Shown here in pieces: positions 9,698 through 17,729 of a stretch of DNA of 55,557 bases. Origin of the DNA: Hyphomicrobiales bacterium (GTDB lineage: Bacteria > Pseudomonadota > Alphaproteobacteria > Rhizobiales > Beijerinckiaceae); the NCBI GenBank assembly GCA_019237205.1, contig JAFAHO010000224.1:1-55557 (forward strand), read 5' to 3'. Positions within the stretch are counted from its first letter, which is position 1. Every line of letters begins with the position of its first letter. The notes beneath the pieces were generated by a model. It was not told where the DNA came from. It worked only from the letters and a program-made list of their open reading frames with translations, and ran no database searches. Position numbers and translations under genes: made by a program.

Positions 9698-10687
9698 TCA
9701 GCGGATGCCGGCGTCGATCAACTTGGTCAGCGCGTCGATCGTCTTCGGCGTCACTGTGCCCGCGCCCGTGTTGAGCGAGAGCCCCGGCATCTTGTACTTG
9801 GCGGTCATCACGCATTGCACGACCGGAACGAAGCCCTGCAGGTAGAGGAGCTGGTCGAGCGTGGCGCTGACATAGCCGGACTTCAGCCCGTCGATCGTCG
9901 CAGGCGCGAGGTCGATGCCGCCGACGATGATCTCGCCCGGCTTCTTGCCCGCCTTCTTCAGAGCCTCCGCCATGACGCCGGTGACGCTGCCGTGCTGCAG
10001 GCCGATGGCCTTGAGGTTCGGATGCGCCTGGATATAGGCCGCGAACTGCGGGACGCCGAGTGTCGGGTCGCTGTTGACCTCCTGCGGGATATCCAGGCGA
10101 TCGACCTTGAGACCCGCCTTCTCCAACGTGTCGGCGAGGCCCTTCTCGGACTGACCGCGCTCGGCCTGGCTGAAGATGCCCCAGACCACCGCCTCGTCGC
10201 CCGCCTTGAGGCCTTGTGCGATCATGGCGTTGGCGGTCAGCGAGCCGCCGGCGTAGAGGTCGACGCCGGCGTAGCCGAAGCCCTTGGGGCCAAACTCCTT
10301 CTGCAGGTCGGTCAAAGGCGAGTTGCCGTCGGTGACCACGATCCCCTGATCGACGGCTTGCTTGACGAGGTCATGGAACGCGACGCTGCCGGGGTGCCCC
10401 ATGATCTCGATGCAGTTCGGCTTCGCCGCCATCGCTTCCTTGAACTGGGCGATCATGGTTTCGGGCTCCCACTTCGAGAACTGAGACTTCAGGTCGACGC
10501 CGAGAGCTTCGGCGGCTTCCTTCGCTCCGGTCTGACGGGCAAGGGTCGCGCCGTCGCCAGCGTTGCCGCCCATCTGCATATACATCACTAGCCCCTTGCC
10601 GATCGGTTCGTCGGCCGAAGCCGCGGACGCGGCGACCGCGAGCCCCGCCGCGGCGACGCCCATCAAAAGGTGATTGGCCAAACGCAT
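9698..10687 (-). CDS. sugar ABC transporter periplasmic binding protein (probably L-arabinose)
   Basis: A 329-residue periplasmic binding protein of the RbsB/FrcB type. It has a Sec signal peptide (MRLANHLLMGVAAAGLAVAA, cleavage near ASADEP) and a pentose/hexose-binding fold with MYMQMGGNAGDGATLARQ, EIMGHPGSVAFHDLVKQA and VVTDGNSPLTDLQKEF. The ATG at 10687 has a GGGAG ribosome-binding site about 8 bases upstream. Upstream the same frame stays open through a duplicated permease fragment to about 10924, but the signal peptide shows where the protein starts. Arabinose specificity is inferred from linkage to araBAD. Confidence 0.92.
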   Translation of the reverse strand: MRLANHLLMGVAAAGLAVAASAASADEPIGKGLVMYMQMGGNAGDGATLARQTGAKEAAEALGVDLKSQFSKWEPETMIAQFKEAMAAKPNCIEIMGHPGSVAFHDLVKQAVDQGIVVTDGNSPLTDLQKEFGPKGFGYAGVDLYAGGSLTANAMIAQGLKAGDEAVVWGIFSQAERGQSEKGLADTLEKAGLKVDRLDIPQEVNSDPTLGVPQFAAYIQAHPNLKAIGLQHGSVTGVMAEALKKAGKKPGEIIVGGIDLAPATIDGLKSGYVSATLDQLLYLQGFVPVVQCVMTAKYKMPGLSLNTGAGTVTPKTIDALTKLIDAGIR

Positions 10688-10756
10688 GTTCGTTTCTCCC
10701 TTGCTAATTTCGGGCCGCTCGCTCGAGCGAACCCGCGCCTGTTCGGATGCGCGCAC

Positions 10757-10911
10757 GCCCCCGAATCTCCTGAACGACAGCAGATTGACGAGGAACGCCT
10801 GCCGCCGCTGTGGTTCGTCCACGTACATGTAGAAAACGATCGCGATCAGAAAGATCAGCCCCTGCACCGTTCGCACCCAGGCGCCGGTCAGGCCCGCCGC
10901 GACGAGGCCGG
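10757..10911 (-). pseudogene. duplicated 3' fragment of the sugar permease gene (repeat copy A)
   Basis: These 155 bases are about 92 percent identical, without gaps, to the permease 3' end at 11366-11520. They encode the same C-terminal helix (GLVAAGLTGAWVRTVQGLIF, then a stretch ending YVDEPQRRQAF) in an open frame. There is no start or remainder of a permease here. The frame runs without a stop into the binding-protein gene, which a functional permease end should not do. A TAG lies one frame off just before the binding-protein ribosome-binding site, so a small indel may have removed the old stop. I read this as the stranded original or duplicate end of the permease. Confidence 0.8.
10757..10911. 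repeat. direct repeat, copy A (155 bp)
   Basis: Matches 11366-11520 in the same orientation, offset 609 bases, with about 13 mismatches by eye. Most differences fall in the first third, which encodes the end of the permease tail, and the part encoding the last transmembrane helix differs by only four bases. The two copies bound a 454-base insert of lower GC. Confidence 0.88.
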
Positions 10912-11014
10912 TGGCGTTCGGCAAATCGCCAGGCTCCCCGGCCAGCTCGCGGGCGTTCGGCCCTTAGCCGTTCGCCGCATCGGAACGAACTCGCGCGCGC
11001 GGGCGTCTTGTAGA

Positions 11015-11033
11015 CTCGCTCGGTAAGAGCGAG
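11015..11033 (-). terminator. hairpin just after the zinc-ribbon reading frame
   Basis: A perfect 7-bp stem (CTCGCTC / GAGCGAG) with the 5-base loop GGTAA, three bases past the stop codon of the zinc-ribbon frame on the minus strand. It has no clear U tract, so it may be a weak terminator or an RNA-stabilising hairpin. It would fall between the inserted gene and the binding-protein gene. Confidence 0.4.
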
Positions 11034-11035
11034 AT

Positions 11036-11344
11036 TCAGGTTTCGAAGGGTTTCCAAGGGTTGTCTCTCGTGCATTCCCCACAAGTCCATCCTCTAGGCC
11101 CGCTCCGAAGTATAGTATCGCGGTCTCGTTGCAGCATATCGCTGTCTGGATTCGACGTTCGTCCAATCATGAGCTTCTGATCCATGAACTCCTTTGCCGC
11201 ACCTGTACTCCCAAAAACGACACCCCCGAGGAGCCCGGCCAATTCACTACCTGAGATGCAGATTGCATCAACGCCAAGCGTATAAGTCGCTCCACATCCT
11301 TCACACTTGATCTTGGTAGCCCTACTGGACGGGGTCTCCACCAT
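11036..11344 (-). CDS. inserted zinc-ribbon-like protein (possible separate start)
   Basis: An internal ATG at 11344, in frame with the permease, would give a 102-residue protein starting MVETPSSRATKIKCEGCGAT. It has two CxxC pairs, CEGC near residue 15 and CGEC near residue 92, separated by about 75 residues with a Gly-rich stretch (SELAGLLGGVVFGST). This suggests a zinc ribbon with a long loop. Codon use is much less GC-rich at third positions than in the flanking permease, marking it as recently acquired. No convincing ribosome-binding site precedes the ATG, so expression may depend on read-through from the permease. I do not recognise the family. Confidence 0.45.
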   Translation of the reverse strand: MVETPSSRATKIKCEGCGATYTLGVDAICISGSELAGLLGGVVFGSTGAAKEFMDQKLMIGRTSNPDSDMLQRDRDTILRSGPRGWTCGECTRDNPWKPFET

Positions 11345-12406
11345 CGTCTGAGGCACGTCGCGGGTGCCCCCGAATTTCCCGAACGAACCCAGCCGGGCGA
11401 GGAACGCCTGCCGCCGCTGCGGTTCGTCCACGTACATGTAGAAAACGATCGCGATGAGAAAGATGAGCCCCTGCACCGTCCGCACCCAGGCGCCGGTCAG
11501 GCCCGCCGCGACGAGGCCGGCCTCGATCATCCCGATGATGAAGCAGCCGAACACGGTCCCCACGATCGTCGCCCGGCCGCCGAAGATCGACGTGCCGCCG
11601 ATCAGCACCGAGGCAATGGCGGTCAAGAGATAGCCCTGTCCCTGATTGCCGAAGAAGTTCTTGTTCTCGAGCGTGAGAATGATGGCGGCGCAGGCGGCGA
11701 GAAAGCCCATCAGCGTGAAGATCTTGATCTTTTCACGGTCGACGTCGATGCCCACGACGCGCGAGACGTCGTTCGAGTCGCCGATGAAGAGCGTGTGCTC
11801 GCCGAAGCGGTGGCGGGTGAGGACAAGCCAGAGAAAGCCGACGATGAGCGCCGTCCACAGCGCCTGGATCGACACCTCCTGCAGCCAGGGCACGCTCGCC
11901 ACCGAGGCGAACGGGCGTCCGACGATCCACTGCCAGACCGAGCTCTCCTCGGCGCCGCGCAACGCATAGGATTTGCCGCCCGACAGCACCGTCGCCATGC
12001 CGGCCCAGAAGAACTGGGTCGCCAGAGTCGTCATGAAGGATGGGATGCCGACCTTGGCGATGAGCAGGCCGTTGACGAACCCGACGAAAACTCCGGAGGC
12101 TAAGCCCGCGATCACCGCGAGCCAGCCGAGTTCGTATTCCTTAAACAGCACAGCGAAGACGAACCCGGAGAAGGCGATGATCGACGGGAAACAGAGGTCG
12201 ATCTCGCCGGCGCCGATCACGAACGTCAGGCCCGCCGCGAGCAGGATCAGCGGCGGCAGGGTGGAGAGGAAGGTCGTGTAGATATAGGGCGCGAGGAAGA
12301 CGCCCGGCGACAGATACATGAACAGCGCCAGCAGAAGCACATAGACGATGATGATCGGCAGCGCCTCGACGCGTTGTAGGATCGACACGCTCGACCGCTC
12401 AGCCAT
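11036..12406 (-). CDS. sugar ABC transporter permease with a foreign zinc-ribbon-like C-terminal extension
   Basis: RbsC/FrcC-type inner-membrane permease. After a short cytoplasmic start it has about ten hydrophobic segments and the family motifs FVIGAGEIDLCFPSI, GFVNGLLIAKVGIPSFMTTL and ASVLIGGTSIFGGRATIVGT. The family part ends near residue 350 (FGKFGG). The frame then continues about 105 residues through inserted DNA into a Cys-rich domain, giving 456 residues against the usual 320-350. I chose ATG 12406, with GAGGGGG about 8 bases upstream; GTG 12424 is also possible and would overlap the ATPase stop. Whether the extension is tolerated, cleaved or reflects separate translation is unknown. 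Confidence 0.88.
   Translation of the reverse strand: MAERSSVSILQRVEALPIIIVYVLLLALFMYLSPGVFLAPYIYTTFLSTLPPLILLAAGLTFVIGAGEIDLCFPSIIAFSGFVFAVLFKEYELGWLAVIAGLASGVFVGFVNGLLIAKVGIPSFMTTLATQFFWAGMATVLSGGKSYALRGAEESSVWQWIVGRPFASVASVPWLQEVSIQALWTALIVGFLWLVLTRHRFGEHTLFIGDSNDVSRVVGIDVDREKIKIFTLMGFLAACAAIILTLENKNFFGNQGQGYLLTAIASVLIGGTSIFGGRATIVGTVFGCFIIGMIEAGLVAAGLTGAWVRTVQGLIFLIAIVFYMYVDEPQRRQAFLARLGSFGKFGGTRDVPQTMVETPSSRATKIKCEGCGATYTLGVDAICISGSELAGLLGGVVFGSTGAAKEFMDQKLMIGRTSNPDSDMLQRDRDTILRSGPRGWTCGECTRDNPWKPFET
11366..11520. repeat. direct repeat, copy B (155 bp, inside the intact permease gene)
   Basis: Partner of 10757-10911. This copy is joined to the full permease gene and encodes its last transmembrane helix and tail. 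The repeat begins at the end of the permease homology, on the boundary with the lower-GC insert. Confidence 0.88.
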
Positions 12407-12420
12407 CCTTTGTTGCCCCC

Positions 12421-13194
12421 TCACGCCTTGTGCTGCAGATCGATCAGATATTCGGTGAGTTCGGACACCGTCATATCCCTGGGGATAATCTCGGACACGA
12501 TCCGTCCGCGATCGAGAACGACCAGCCGATCCGCGACCTCATGCACATGCGCCAGATTATGTTCAATATAGATGCAGGCGCGTCCCGACTGTTTGATCCG
12601 GCGCACGAAATCGATCACTTTGCGAACTTCCGAGACGCCGAGCGCCGCCGTCGGCTCGTCGAGGACGATAAGGTCGGCGTTGTAATGCATGGCCCGCCCG
12701 ATCGCGATGCCCTGGCGCTCGCCGCCCGAGAGGTTGGCGACCGTTGAATCAACGGTGATCCCGACGCCGCGGAAGCCGATGACGTCGAGCAGAATCTGCT
12801 GCGCGACTTCCTTCTCGCGCTTGATGTCGATAAAGCCGAATCGGTTTGCGATCTGACGACCGACGAAGAAGTTGCGCCATAGCGGCTGCTTTTCCGCGAG
12901 CGACTTGTCCTGATAGACGGTCTCGATCGAGAGGTCGTGAGCCATGCGGACGGAGTATTCGCTCGGCTGAATCTCGCGGTCGCGCACGAAAATCTTGCCC
13001 GAGGTCGGCGCGAGGACGCCCGTCATCACTTTGATCAGGGTCGATTTGCCAGCGCCATTGTCGCCAATGAGCCCGACGATTTCATTGCATCCGATCGTGA
13101 GATCAATGTCGCGCAACGCCTGCACCGCGCCGAAGAATTTCTGCACGGCTTCCAACCGCACGATCGAGTCGAAATCGGGAGCCTCCGGCGCCAT
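12421..13194 (-). CDS. sugar ABC transporter ATP-binding protein (single-domain, FrcA-like)
   Basis: Energises the sugar importer. The 257 residues hold one ATPase unit: Walker A GDNGAGKST, signature LSGGERQGIAIGRAM, Walker B LIVLDEPTAALG and the switch histidine in YIEHNLAHV. Unlike RbsA or AraG, which carry two fused ATPase domains, it has only one, as in the rhizobial fructose ATPase FrcA, so it probably works as a homodimer. The ATG at 13194 follows a strong GGGAGGGAG site; the frame is open to 13230 without homology. It is the first gene of the arabinose operon. Confidence 0.93.
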   Translation of the reverse strand: MAPEAPDFDSIVRLEAVQKFFGAVQALRDIDLTIGCNEIVGLIGDNGAGKSTLIKVMTGVLAPTSGKIFVRDREIQPSEYSVRMAHDLSIETVYQDKSLAEKQPLWRNFFVGRQIANRFGFIDIKREKEVAQQILLDVIGFRGVGITVDSTVANLSGGERQGIAIGRAMHYNADLIVLDEPTAALGVSEVRKVIDFVRRIKQSGRACIYIEHNLAHVHEVADRLVVLDRGRIVSEIIPRDMTVSELTEYLIDLQHKA

Positions 13195-13236
13195 TCTTCT
13201 CCCTCCCGCCGGAATCCGGTCGATGAGCACGTTTCC

Positions 13237-13249
13237 TCATACAGTATGA
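13237..13249. promoter_or_regulatory. palindrome upstream of the arabinose operon, candidate operator
   Basis: TCATACAGTATGA is a perfect 13-base palindrome with one central base, 43 bases upstream of the ATPase start codon. An ATAC-N-GTAT core is typical of sites bound by GntR-type and other dimeric repressors. No such regulator is encoded in the window, so the identity of the binding protein is open. Confidence 0.5.
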
Positions 13250-13272
13250 AGTAAGCCCAACTGCGCTGACTT

Positions 13273-13292
13273 GGCAATGGGCTAAGATTGCC
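13273..13292. promoter_or_regulatory. inverted repeat upstream of the arabinose operon
   Basis: GGCAAT and ATTGCC form 6-base arms around 8 bases, 24 bases further upstream than the 13-base palindrome. The right half, read on the minus strand, contains TTGCCA, a possible -35 element. It could be a second operator site or chance. Confidence 0.3.
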
Positions 13293-13351
13293 GCGTCGAC
13301 CTCCCGCAAGACAGCCTCAGCGAACGTCTCTCCCTCCTGGCTCGCCGCCGC

Positions 13352-14005
13352 TCAGGCTAAGCGTTTGTGAAGGCGCGTCATAAAGGCGGTCGCGAAAAGC
13401 GGCGTAAGCAGGTTCAGAAGCGGGACGGCGACCAATCCCGAGATGATCACGCCCGCGAGGTAGACCTGCCCCGAATGGCGGCGGCGCAGGGCTGCCGCCT
13501 CGGAGGGCGCGCGATGACGCATCGCAGCGAGCTCGAAATATTCGCGCCCCAGCAGATATCCGTTCAGGAGGAAGAACGAGGCGAGGCCGACGCCGGTGAA
13601 GATCGTCAGCAGCAGGACCAGAACATTGACGAGGATCGACAGGATCGCGAAGCGCAGCCCCATTGCGACGGATGCGGCCAGCGGCGCCGGCCGGCCCGGG
13701 GCGCCATAGGGATCAATCTCGCGCTCGACGATCGTCGCGATGTCGTCGAGAAAGAAACTGGCGACGAACAAGACCGTCGGCGCGGCGAGAAAGACCATGC
13801 CGGCGATGAGGCCGAGCGCCACCACGATCGAGAGGCCCGTGCTCAGCCATGAGGGCCCCACATGCGTCAGGGATAGCGCGAGGCGGTCCAAGACGACGCC
13901 GGCGAGAGCGAGAATCGCGGCTGTGAGCCCGAGCGACTTCCACATCACCGTTCGAAACGGCGGCGAGAATATCTGCGCGAACGAGTCGAAAGCGTCGGCG
14001 AGCAT
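13352..14005 (-). CDS. EI24/CysZ-like integral membrane protein
   Basis: A 217-residue membrane protein with four or more hydrophobic stretches (about 23-45, 58-90, 118-143 and 180-205). It has the family pattern of a conserved FLLNGYLLGREYFELAAMRH segment after a hydrophobic helix. CysZ members import sulfate; other EI24-family members have no assigned substrate. A sulfur assimilation operon lies about 38 kb away in the window, which is only a loose hint. It is the last gene of a four-gene minus-strand run with the hydrolase and the two glycosyltransferases. Confidence 0.8.
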   Translation of the reverse strand: MLADAFDSFAQIFSPPFRTVMWKSLGLTAAILALAGVVLDRLALSLTHVGPSWLSTGLSIVVALGLIAGMVFLAAPTVLFVASFFLDDIATIVEREIDPYGAPGRPAPLAASVAMGLRFAILSILVNVLVLLLTIFTGVGLASFFLLNGYLLGREYFELAAMRHRAPSEAAALRRRHSGQVYLAGVIISGLVAVPLLNLLTPLFATAFMTRLHKRLA

Positions 14006-14038
14006 CGAACGATCCGGTTAGGCCGACGGGCGCGCGCC

Positions 14039-15184
14039 TCAGCGGCGGAGGCGAGGACGCCAGATGAGATTGGTGCTGACCGCGTAATTCCAGACGACGC
14101 TCAATATGGCGCCCGCTATTCCCGCGACCCACCAGGTCTGGTTCCATTTGAAAAGCCAGGAGGCCACGTCGATGTTCGCGAGCACGCCGACGCTGCATCC
14201 GAGCGCGAACCCCACAAAACCTCCGAGCATGCTCAGTCCCCTGTATCGATAGGGTCGATAGGTGATTTCATTGTTGAGAATGAAATTGCTCGCCATGGCG
14301 ACAAGGGTGGCGGCGAGTTGAGCCGAGTTGAAATCTGCGGGTCCAACCCAATGGCGAAATGCCGTGAGCGCGACGACGTGGACGGCGAGGCCGACCACCC
14401 CGATGAGGGCGAACAGCACGAATCGAATCGGCAGGAGGCCGCCGCTTGCGTGATGGGCGACGAGACCGAGAAAATCGAGGCCGACAAGCGGCGTCAATTT
14501 CGACTCGCCTGCGACGCGCTTGCGAAATCGGTAGGGCGCCTCGATGATCTTCAGCTCCCCGCCCGCGGACAGAATGACGTCGACCAGGATTTTGAAGCCG
14601 TCCGGAGACAGACGCGGAGCGAGACGGCTGACGATTTCGCGGCGGATCATGAAATAGCCGCTCATCGGATCGGTCACGGGGGCGCCCGCGATCCGTCGAA
14701 AGAACCAGGCTCCGAGGTCGCTCAGCTGCTGCCGCGCGGGCGAGAGGCCTGCTGCGCGGTCATCGGCGACGCGGGTCCCAATCGCCAGATTGCTCTCTCC
14801 CTCAGCGAGCGCCCAATACATCTTGGGGAGGATCGTTTCGTCGTGCTGGAGGTCGCCATCGATCACCGCAACGAGGTCCGCGCTCGAGGACATCCACCCT
14901 TCGACGACGGCTCCGGCGAGACCCGAGCGGTTGACGCGCCTCAGACACCGCATTCGCGGGTCCGAAGACGCAAGCGCGAATGCGATTTCGGAGGTGCCGT
15001 CCGGCGAATCGTCGTCGACGACGATCATCTCCCACGGCAAACCTTCGAGGACCGCTTTGATGCGCTCGAACAGCACGAGCACGTTGGCGGATTCACGGTA
15101 CGTCGGAACAACGACCGAGAGAGTCGGGTGCAATTTCGGCCGCGGGGCGTCCAGAGCCACTATGCTTGTCTCATTCGACGTCAA
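14039..15184 (-). CDS. GT2 glycosyltransferase fused to a GtrA membrane domain
   Basis: Probably moves a sugar from a nucleotide donor onto polyprenyl phosphate at the inner membrane. The GT2 domain (about 20-245) has VVPTYRESANVLVLFERIKA, the DDDSPDGT loop, AVIDGDLQHDE with the DxD-like metal site, and TDPMSGYFMIRRE, typical of dolichol-phosphate-mannose synthases. The C-terminal 130 residues form a GtrA-type four-helix domain. The start is a TTG at 15184 with AGG seven bases upstream; a GTG ten codons in is an alternative. It lies 7 bases after the GT39 gene, which would use the polyprenyl-phosphate sugar it makes. Confidence 0.9.
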   Translation of the reverse strand: MTSNETSIVALDAPRPKLHPTLSVVVPTYRESANVLVLFERIKAVLEGLPWEMIVVDDDSPDGTSEIAFALASSDPRMRCLRRVNRSGLAGAVVEGWMSSSADLVAVIDGDLQHDETILPKMYWALAEGESNLAIGTRVADDRAAGLSPARQQLSDLGAWFFRRIAGAPVTDPMSGYFMIRREIVSRLAPRLSPDGFKILVDVILSAGGELKIIEAPYRFRKRVAGESKLTPLVGLDFLGLVAHHASGGLLPIRFVLFALIGVVGLAVHVVALTAFRHWVGPADFNSAQLAATLVAMASNFILNNEITYRPYRYRGLSMLGGFVGFALGCSVGVLANIDVASWLFKWNQTWWVAGIAGAILSVVWNYAVSTNLIWRPRLRR

Positions 15185-15191
15185 CAGCTGC

Positions 15192-16727
15192 CTAATGGGG
15201 GGCGACCGGATAGGGGATGGGAAGCTCCCGCGTCAAGCCTTTCACCGGAACAAGCGCAAGCTCAATCTCGCGATAGCCGTTTCGCGTCAGCGTCCACGAG
15301 CGCGGCTCCCCGAGAGATTGGAAAGCGGGTCTGGCCGCGGAGAGCGCATCCGGCAGGTCGGCGGTCCGCACGACCAGCACTCCGTCGCGTCCGAGAAGCG
15401 CGCCTCCGCCTCTTACGAAGGCCCATCCCCTAGGATCGCCTGAAATCACGAAGACCGGAATGTCCGGCCCCAGCGCCAGCGCGATCTTCCCCGCGTCCGA
15501 CCACTTTGCCGAGACAACGAAGGCCGGGCTTGGATTGAACGCAGGCGCCTTGCGCAGACCGCGCCAATCGAGCGCCTCGAGCGTGGGGTCGGCGACGCCC
15601 CGCTGAATCGGCGCCAAGGGCGTGAGCCAGCCAGTCAAGCTCTGGAGGACGGGCACGACTGCGACCGCCGCCAGCGTTCCGGACGAGATGAAGGCCCAAC
15701 GGCGCAATGCATGGACGTCGATGGCGCGCTCGTCGAGCCACGCGCCCATCAGCGGGAACGCGAAGAACCAGCCCGACATGGTCCATTGCGGAAGGCCCCG
15801 AGCGCCCCACAGCGGCGTGATCGTGAAAACAACAATCGGAGGGAGGGCGAGGCAGAGCAGGAACAGTCGCCGCTCGTCCGCTCGCCGGCGCCACGCCGCG
15901 GCCAGACCCGCAACCAGGGGACCGAAGATCCAGGGCAAAAGATAGGCGATCTCGCCGAGAGCCATCGCAGAGACCTGGATTGGCCTGAGCCCGCCTCCGG
16001 GAGCTCCCCGAGCGCCCTGAAATTGAAACGACGCCCACCCGTGCTCCGCGTTCCACACGAACACCGGGGCCGTCATCGCCAGCGCGACCGCCGCAGCGAC
16101 ATAGGGCGCCGGATGAGCGAGCCAGCGGCGCTGTTTGGGCGCCATGAGCACAAACGCTGTCAGGCCGGCGGCGCTGAGCGCGGCGCTGTACTTAGACAAT
16201 CCCGCGACCCCCAGGCCGACGCCGGCGAGGAGCCAGAGTCCCCAGACCGACGAGCGATCGGGAGACGACAGAAAAAACAGTCGCGAGAGCGCCCATCCGG
16301 CGACGGCCACACCAAAGAGCAGCGGCCCGTCCGGCACGACCCAGGTCCCGGCAGAGGCGAAGAAAAACGGAGCGACGTTCAACGAGAACAGGGCAATCGT
16401 GGCGGCGCGCGGACCGAACAGGTCGCGCGTCAGCCGAAAGAGGATCCAGCCGGTCGCAGCGAAGAGAACAATGAACGGGAGCCGCGTCGCTACGCCTTCG
16501 CCGAGCGTGAGCGCGGCGAAATGGGCGATCCACTGGTGCAGAGGAGGATGGTCGAAATAGGACAGGCTCAGGTCTCGAGCGATTGCGAGCGTATAGCTCT
16601 CGTCGATCCCGGGTCCGATGAGACATGCGAAAAGAAGCCGCGCGATGAGAAATCCCGCGATGATGGCGGCGGCGAGGCGATCTGCGTCTTCGGTCTGCCC
16701 CGAGGCCCAGTCTATTCCAGTCCGCAT
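15192..16727 (-). CDS. GT39/ArnT-like membrane glycosyltransferase
   Basis: A 511-residue multi-pass protein of the GT-C fold. Such enzymes transfer a sugar from polyprenyl phosphate to a lipid or protein on the periplasmic side. It shows the diagnostic first-loop acidic motif (GPGIDESYTLAIARD, about 37-51), SYFDHPPLHQWIAHFAAL, and about ten hydrophobic segments, with a soluble C-terminal part. It sits 3 bases after the hydrolase stop and 7 bases before the GT2 gene, so the two transferases probably form one donor-acceptor pair. The acceptor is unknown. Confidence 0.9.
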   Translation of the reverse strand: MRTGIDWASGQTEDADRLAAAIIAGFLIARLLFACLIGPGIDESYTLAIARDLSLSYFDHPPLHQWIAHFAALTLGEGVATRLPFIVLFAATGWILFRLTRDLFGPRAATIALFSLNVAPFFFASAGTWVVPDGPLLFGVAVAGWALSRLFFLSSPDRSSVWGLWLLAGVGLGVAGLSKYSAALSAAGLTAFVLMAPKQRRWLAHPAPYVAAAVALAMTAPVFVWNAEHGWASFQFQGARGAPGGGLRPIQVSAMALGEIAYLLPWIFGPLVAGLAAAWRRRADERRLFLLCLALPPIVVFTITPLWGARGLPQWTMSGWFFAFPLMGAWLDERAIDVHALRRWAFISSGTLAAVAVVPVLQSLTGWLTPLAPIQRGVADPTLEALDWRGLRKAPAFNPSPAFVVSAKWSDAGKIALALGPDIPVFVISGDPRGWAFVRGGGALLGRDGVLVVRTADLPDALSAARPAFQSLGEPRSWTLTRNGYREIELALVPVKGLTRELPIPYPVAPH

Positions 16728-16730
16728 CGA

Positions 16731-17729
16731 CTAGGCCGCCGAGCGAGTATCTGCGCTGGTCGTCGACCCGGGCACGAATTGATCGAAGGCCGCCCAGAAC
16801 TGCCGCCTGAATACATCGCGCTCGATCAGGATTTCATGTTTGGCGCCTTCGATCACGACGATTCGGCCCGCGCGGAGCCGCGAGGCGAAGCGCTCGGCCG
16901 CGGCGGTCTGCGTCACCTGGTCCGCCCCAGCGGCGACAATGAGGATGGGCGTCGTTATGCGACGCGGAAAATTCGGCTCGTCAAAGCGTCTCATGAGCCG
17001 AAATGCGGCATGAAGCCAGCCAATCGTCAGGCCGGAAGAGAAAAGGTTCGGAGCTGCCGAGACGAGTTCCGCCGTTCGCGCGAAGCGACGCGCATCCGAG
17101 GTCAAGACATTTCCTTCAAATTGCCCGAACCAGCCGTCCGATCCGTTGTCGCCGGGGATGAAGGCGCCGCCAAGACCCAGCGTGTCGAGCGCCCCGACCA
17201 GGAATCCTGCGGGGCCGCGGTGGCTGACGCGCCTGGCCGCGATCAGCGGCGAGGTCAAGACGAGACGTTCGAACGGGCATCGGCCGCCTTCCGCTGCGCC
17301 GAGAAGCACCGCCGCGCCCATCGAGTGGCAAAGACCGAACCACGGGCGCGAGCAGTTCGGCTCCAGCACAGATCGCACCAATGCAGCCAGATCGCGCTCG
17401 AAGTAAGAAAAGTCGTCGACATGGCCTTTGCGGCTGTTTCGCAGCGGCCTATCCGAGCCGCCCTGGCCGCGCCAGTCCATCATCGCCACGGCGAAGTCTC
17501 GCGACAACAGTTCGCCGGCCACTTCAAAATACTTCTCGATGAATTCTCCCCGGCCGCCCAGAACGGCAATCGTCCCCCGCGGCGTCGAGACCGGAGCCCA
17601 GCGCGCGGTTCGCAGTCGCACGCCGTCGGCGGCGCGGATAGTCTCCTCTATACCGAATGGAGGAGGCGGATTGTCGAGCGTCGACGTCAAAGCCATCAGC
17701 GCAGTCGTATCAGATGAGGTCCAAGACAT
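16731..17729 (-). CDS. alpha/beta hydrolase (monoacylglycerol lipase / lysophospholipase-like)
   Basis: A 332-residue serine hydrolase. The nucleophile elbow is CHSMGA (the first Gly of GxSxG is Cys), the acid is probably Asp in AAGADQVTQ, and the histidine is in EGAKHEILIE near the C-terminus. The oxyanion region is LGGRGEFIEKYFEVA and the fold motif is MMDWRGQGGSDRP, both typical of the PldB/monoglyceride lipase group. The start is uncertain: ATG 17729 or ATG 17696, neither with a good ribosome-binding site. It heads the glycosyltransferase run and is divergent from the KpsD-like gene. Confidence 0.87.
   Translation of the reverse strand: MSWTSSDTTALMALTSTLDNPPPPFGIEETIRAADGVRLRTARWAPVSTPRGTIAVLGGRGEFIEKYFEVAGELLSRDFAVAMMDWRGQGGSDRPLRNSRKGHVDDFSYFERDLAALVRSVLEPNCSRPWFGLCHSMGAAVLLGAAEGGRCPFERLVLTSPLIAARRVSHRGPAGFLVGALDTLGLGGAFIPGDNGSDGWFGQFEGNVLTSDARRFARTAELVSAAPNLFSSGLTIGWLHAAFRLMRRFDEPNFPRRITTPILIVAAGADQVTQTAAAERFASRLRAGRIVVIEGAKHEILIERDVFRRQFWAAFDQFVPGSTTSADTRSAA

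Noticed and set aside
11011-11050. tRNA-like arms in the inserted segment (TAGACTCGCTCGGTAAGAGCGA followed by GGTTTCGAA)
   Set aside because: No anticodon or acceptor stem can be completed; the pairing is better explained as a simple hairpin after a reading frame.
15711-17717. A 668-codon plus-strand frame opposite the GT39 and hydrolase genes
   Set aside because: It spans two clear minus-strand genes and its translation is charged low-complexity sequence with no domain-like segments.
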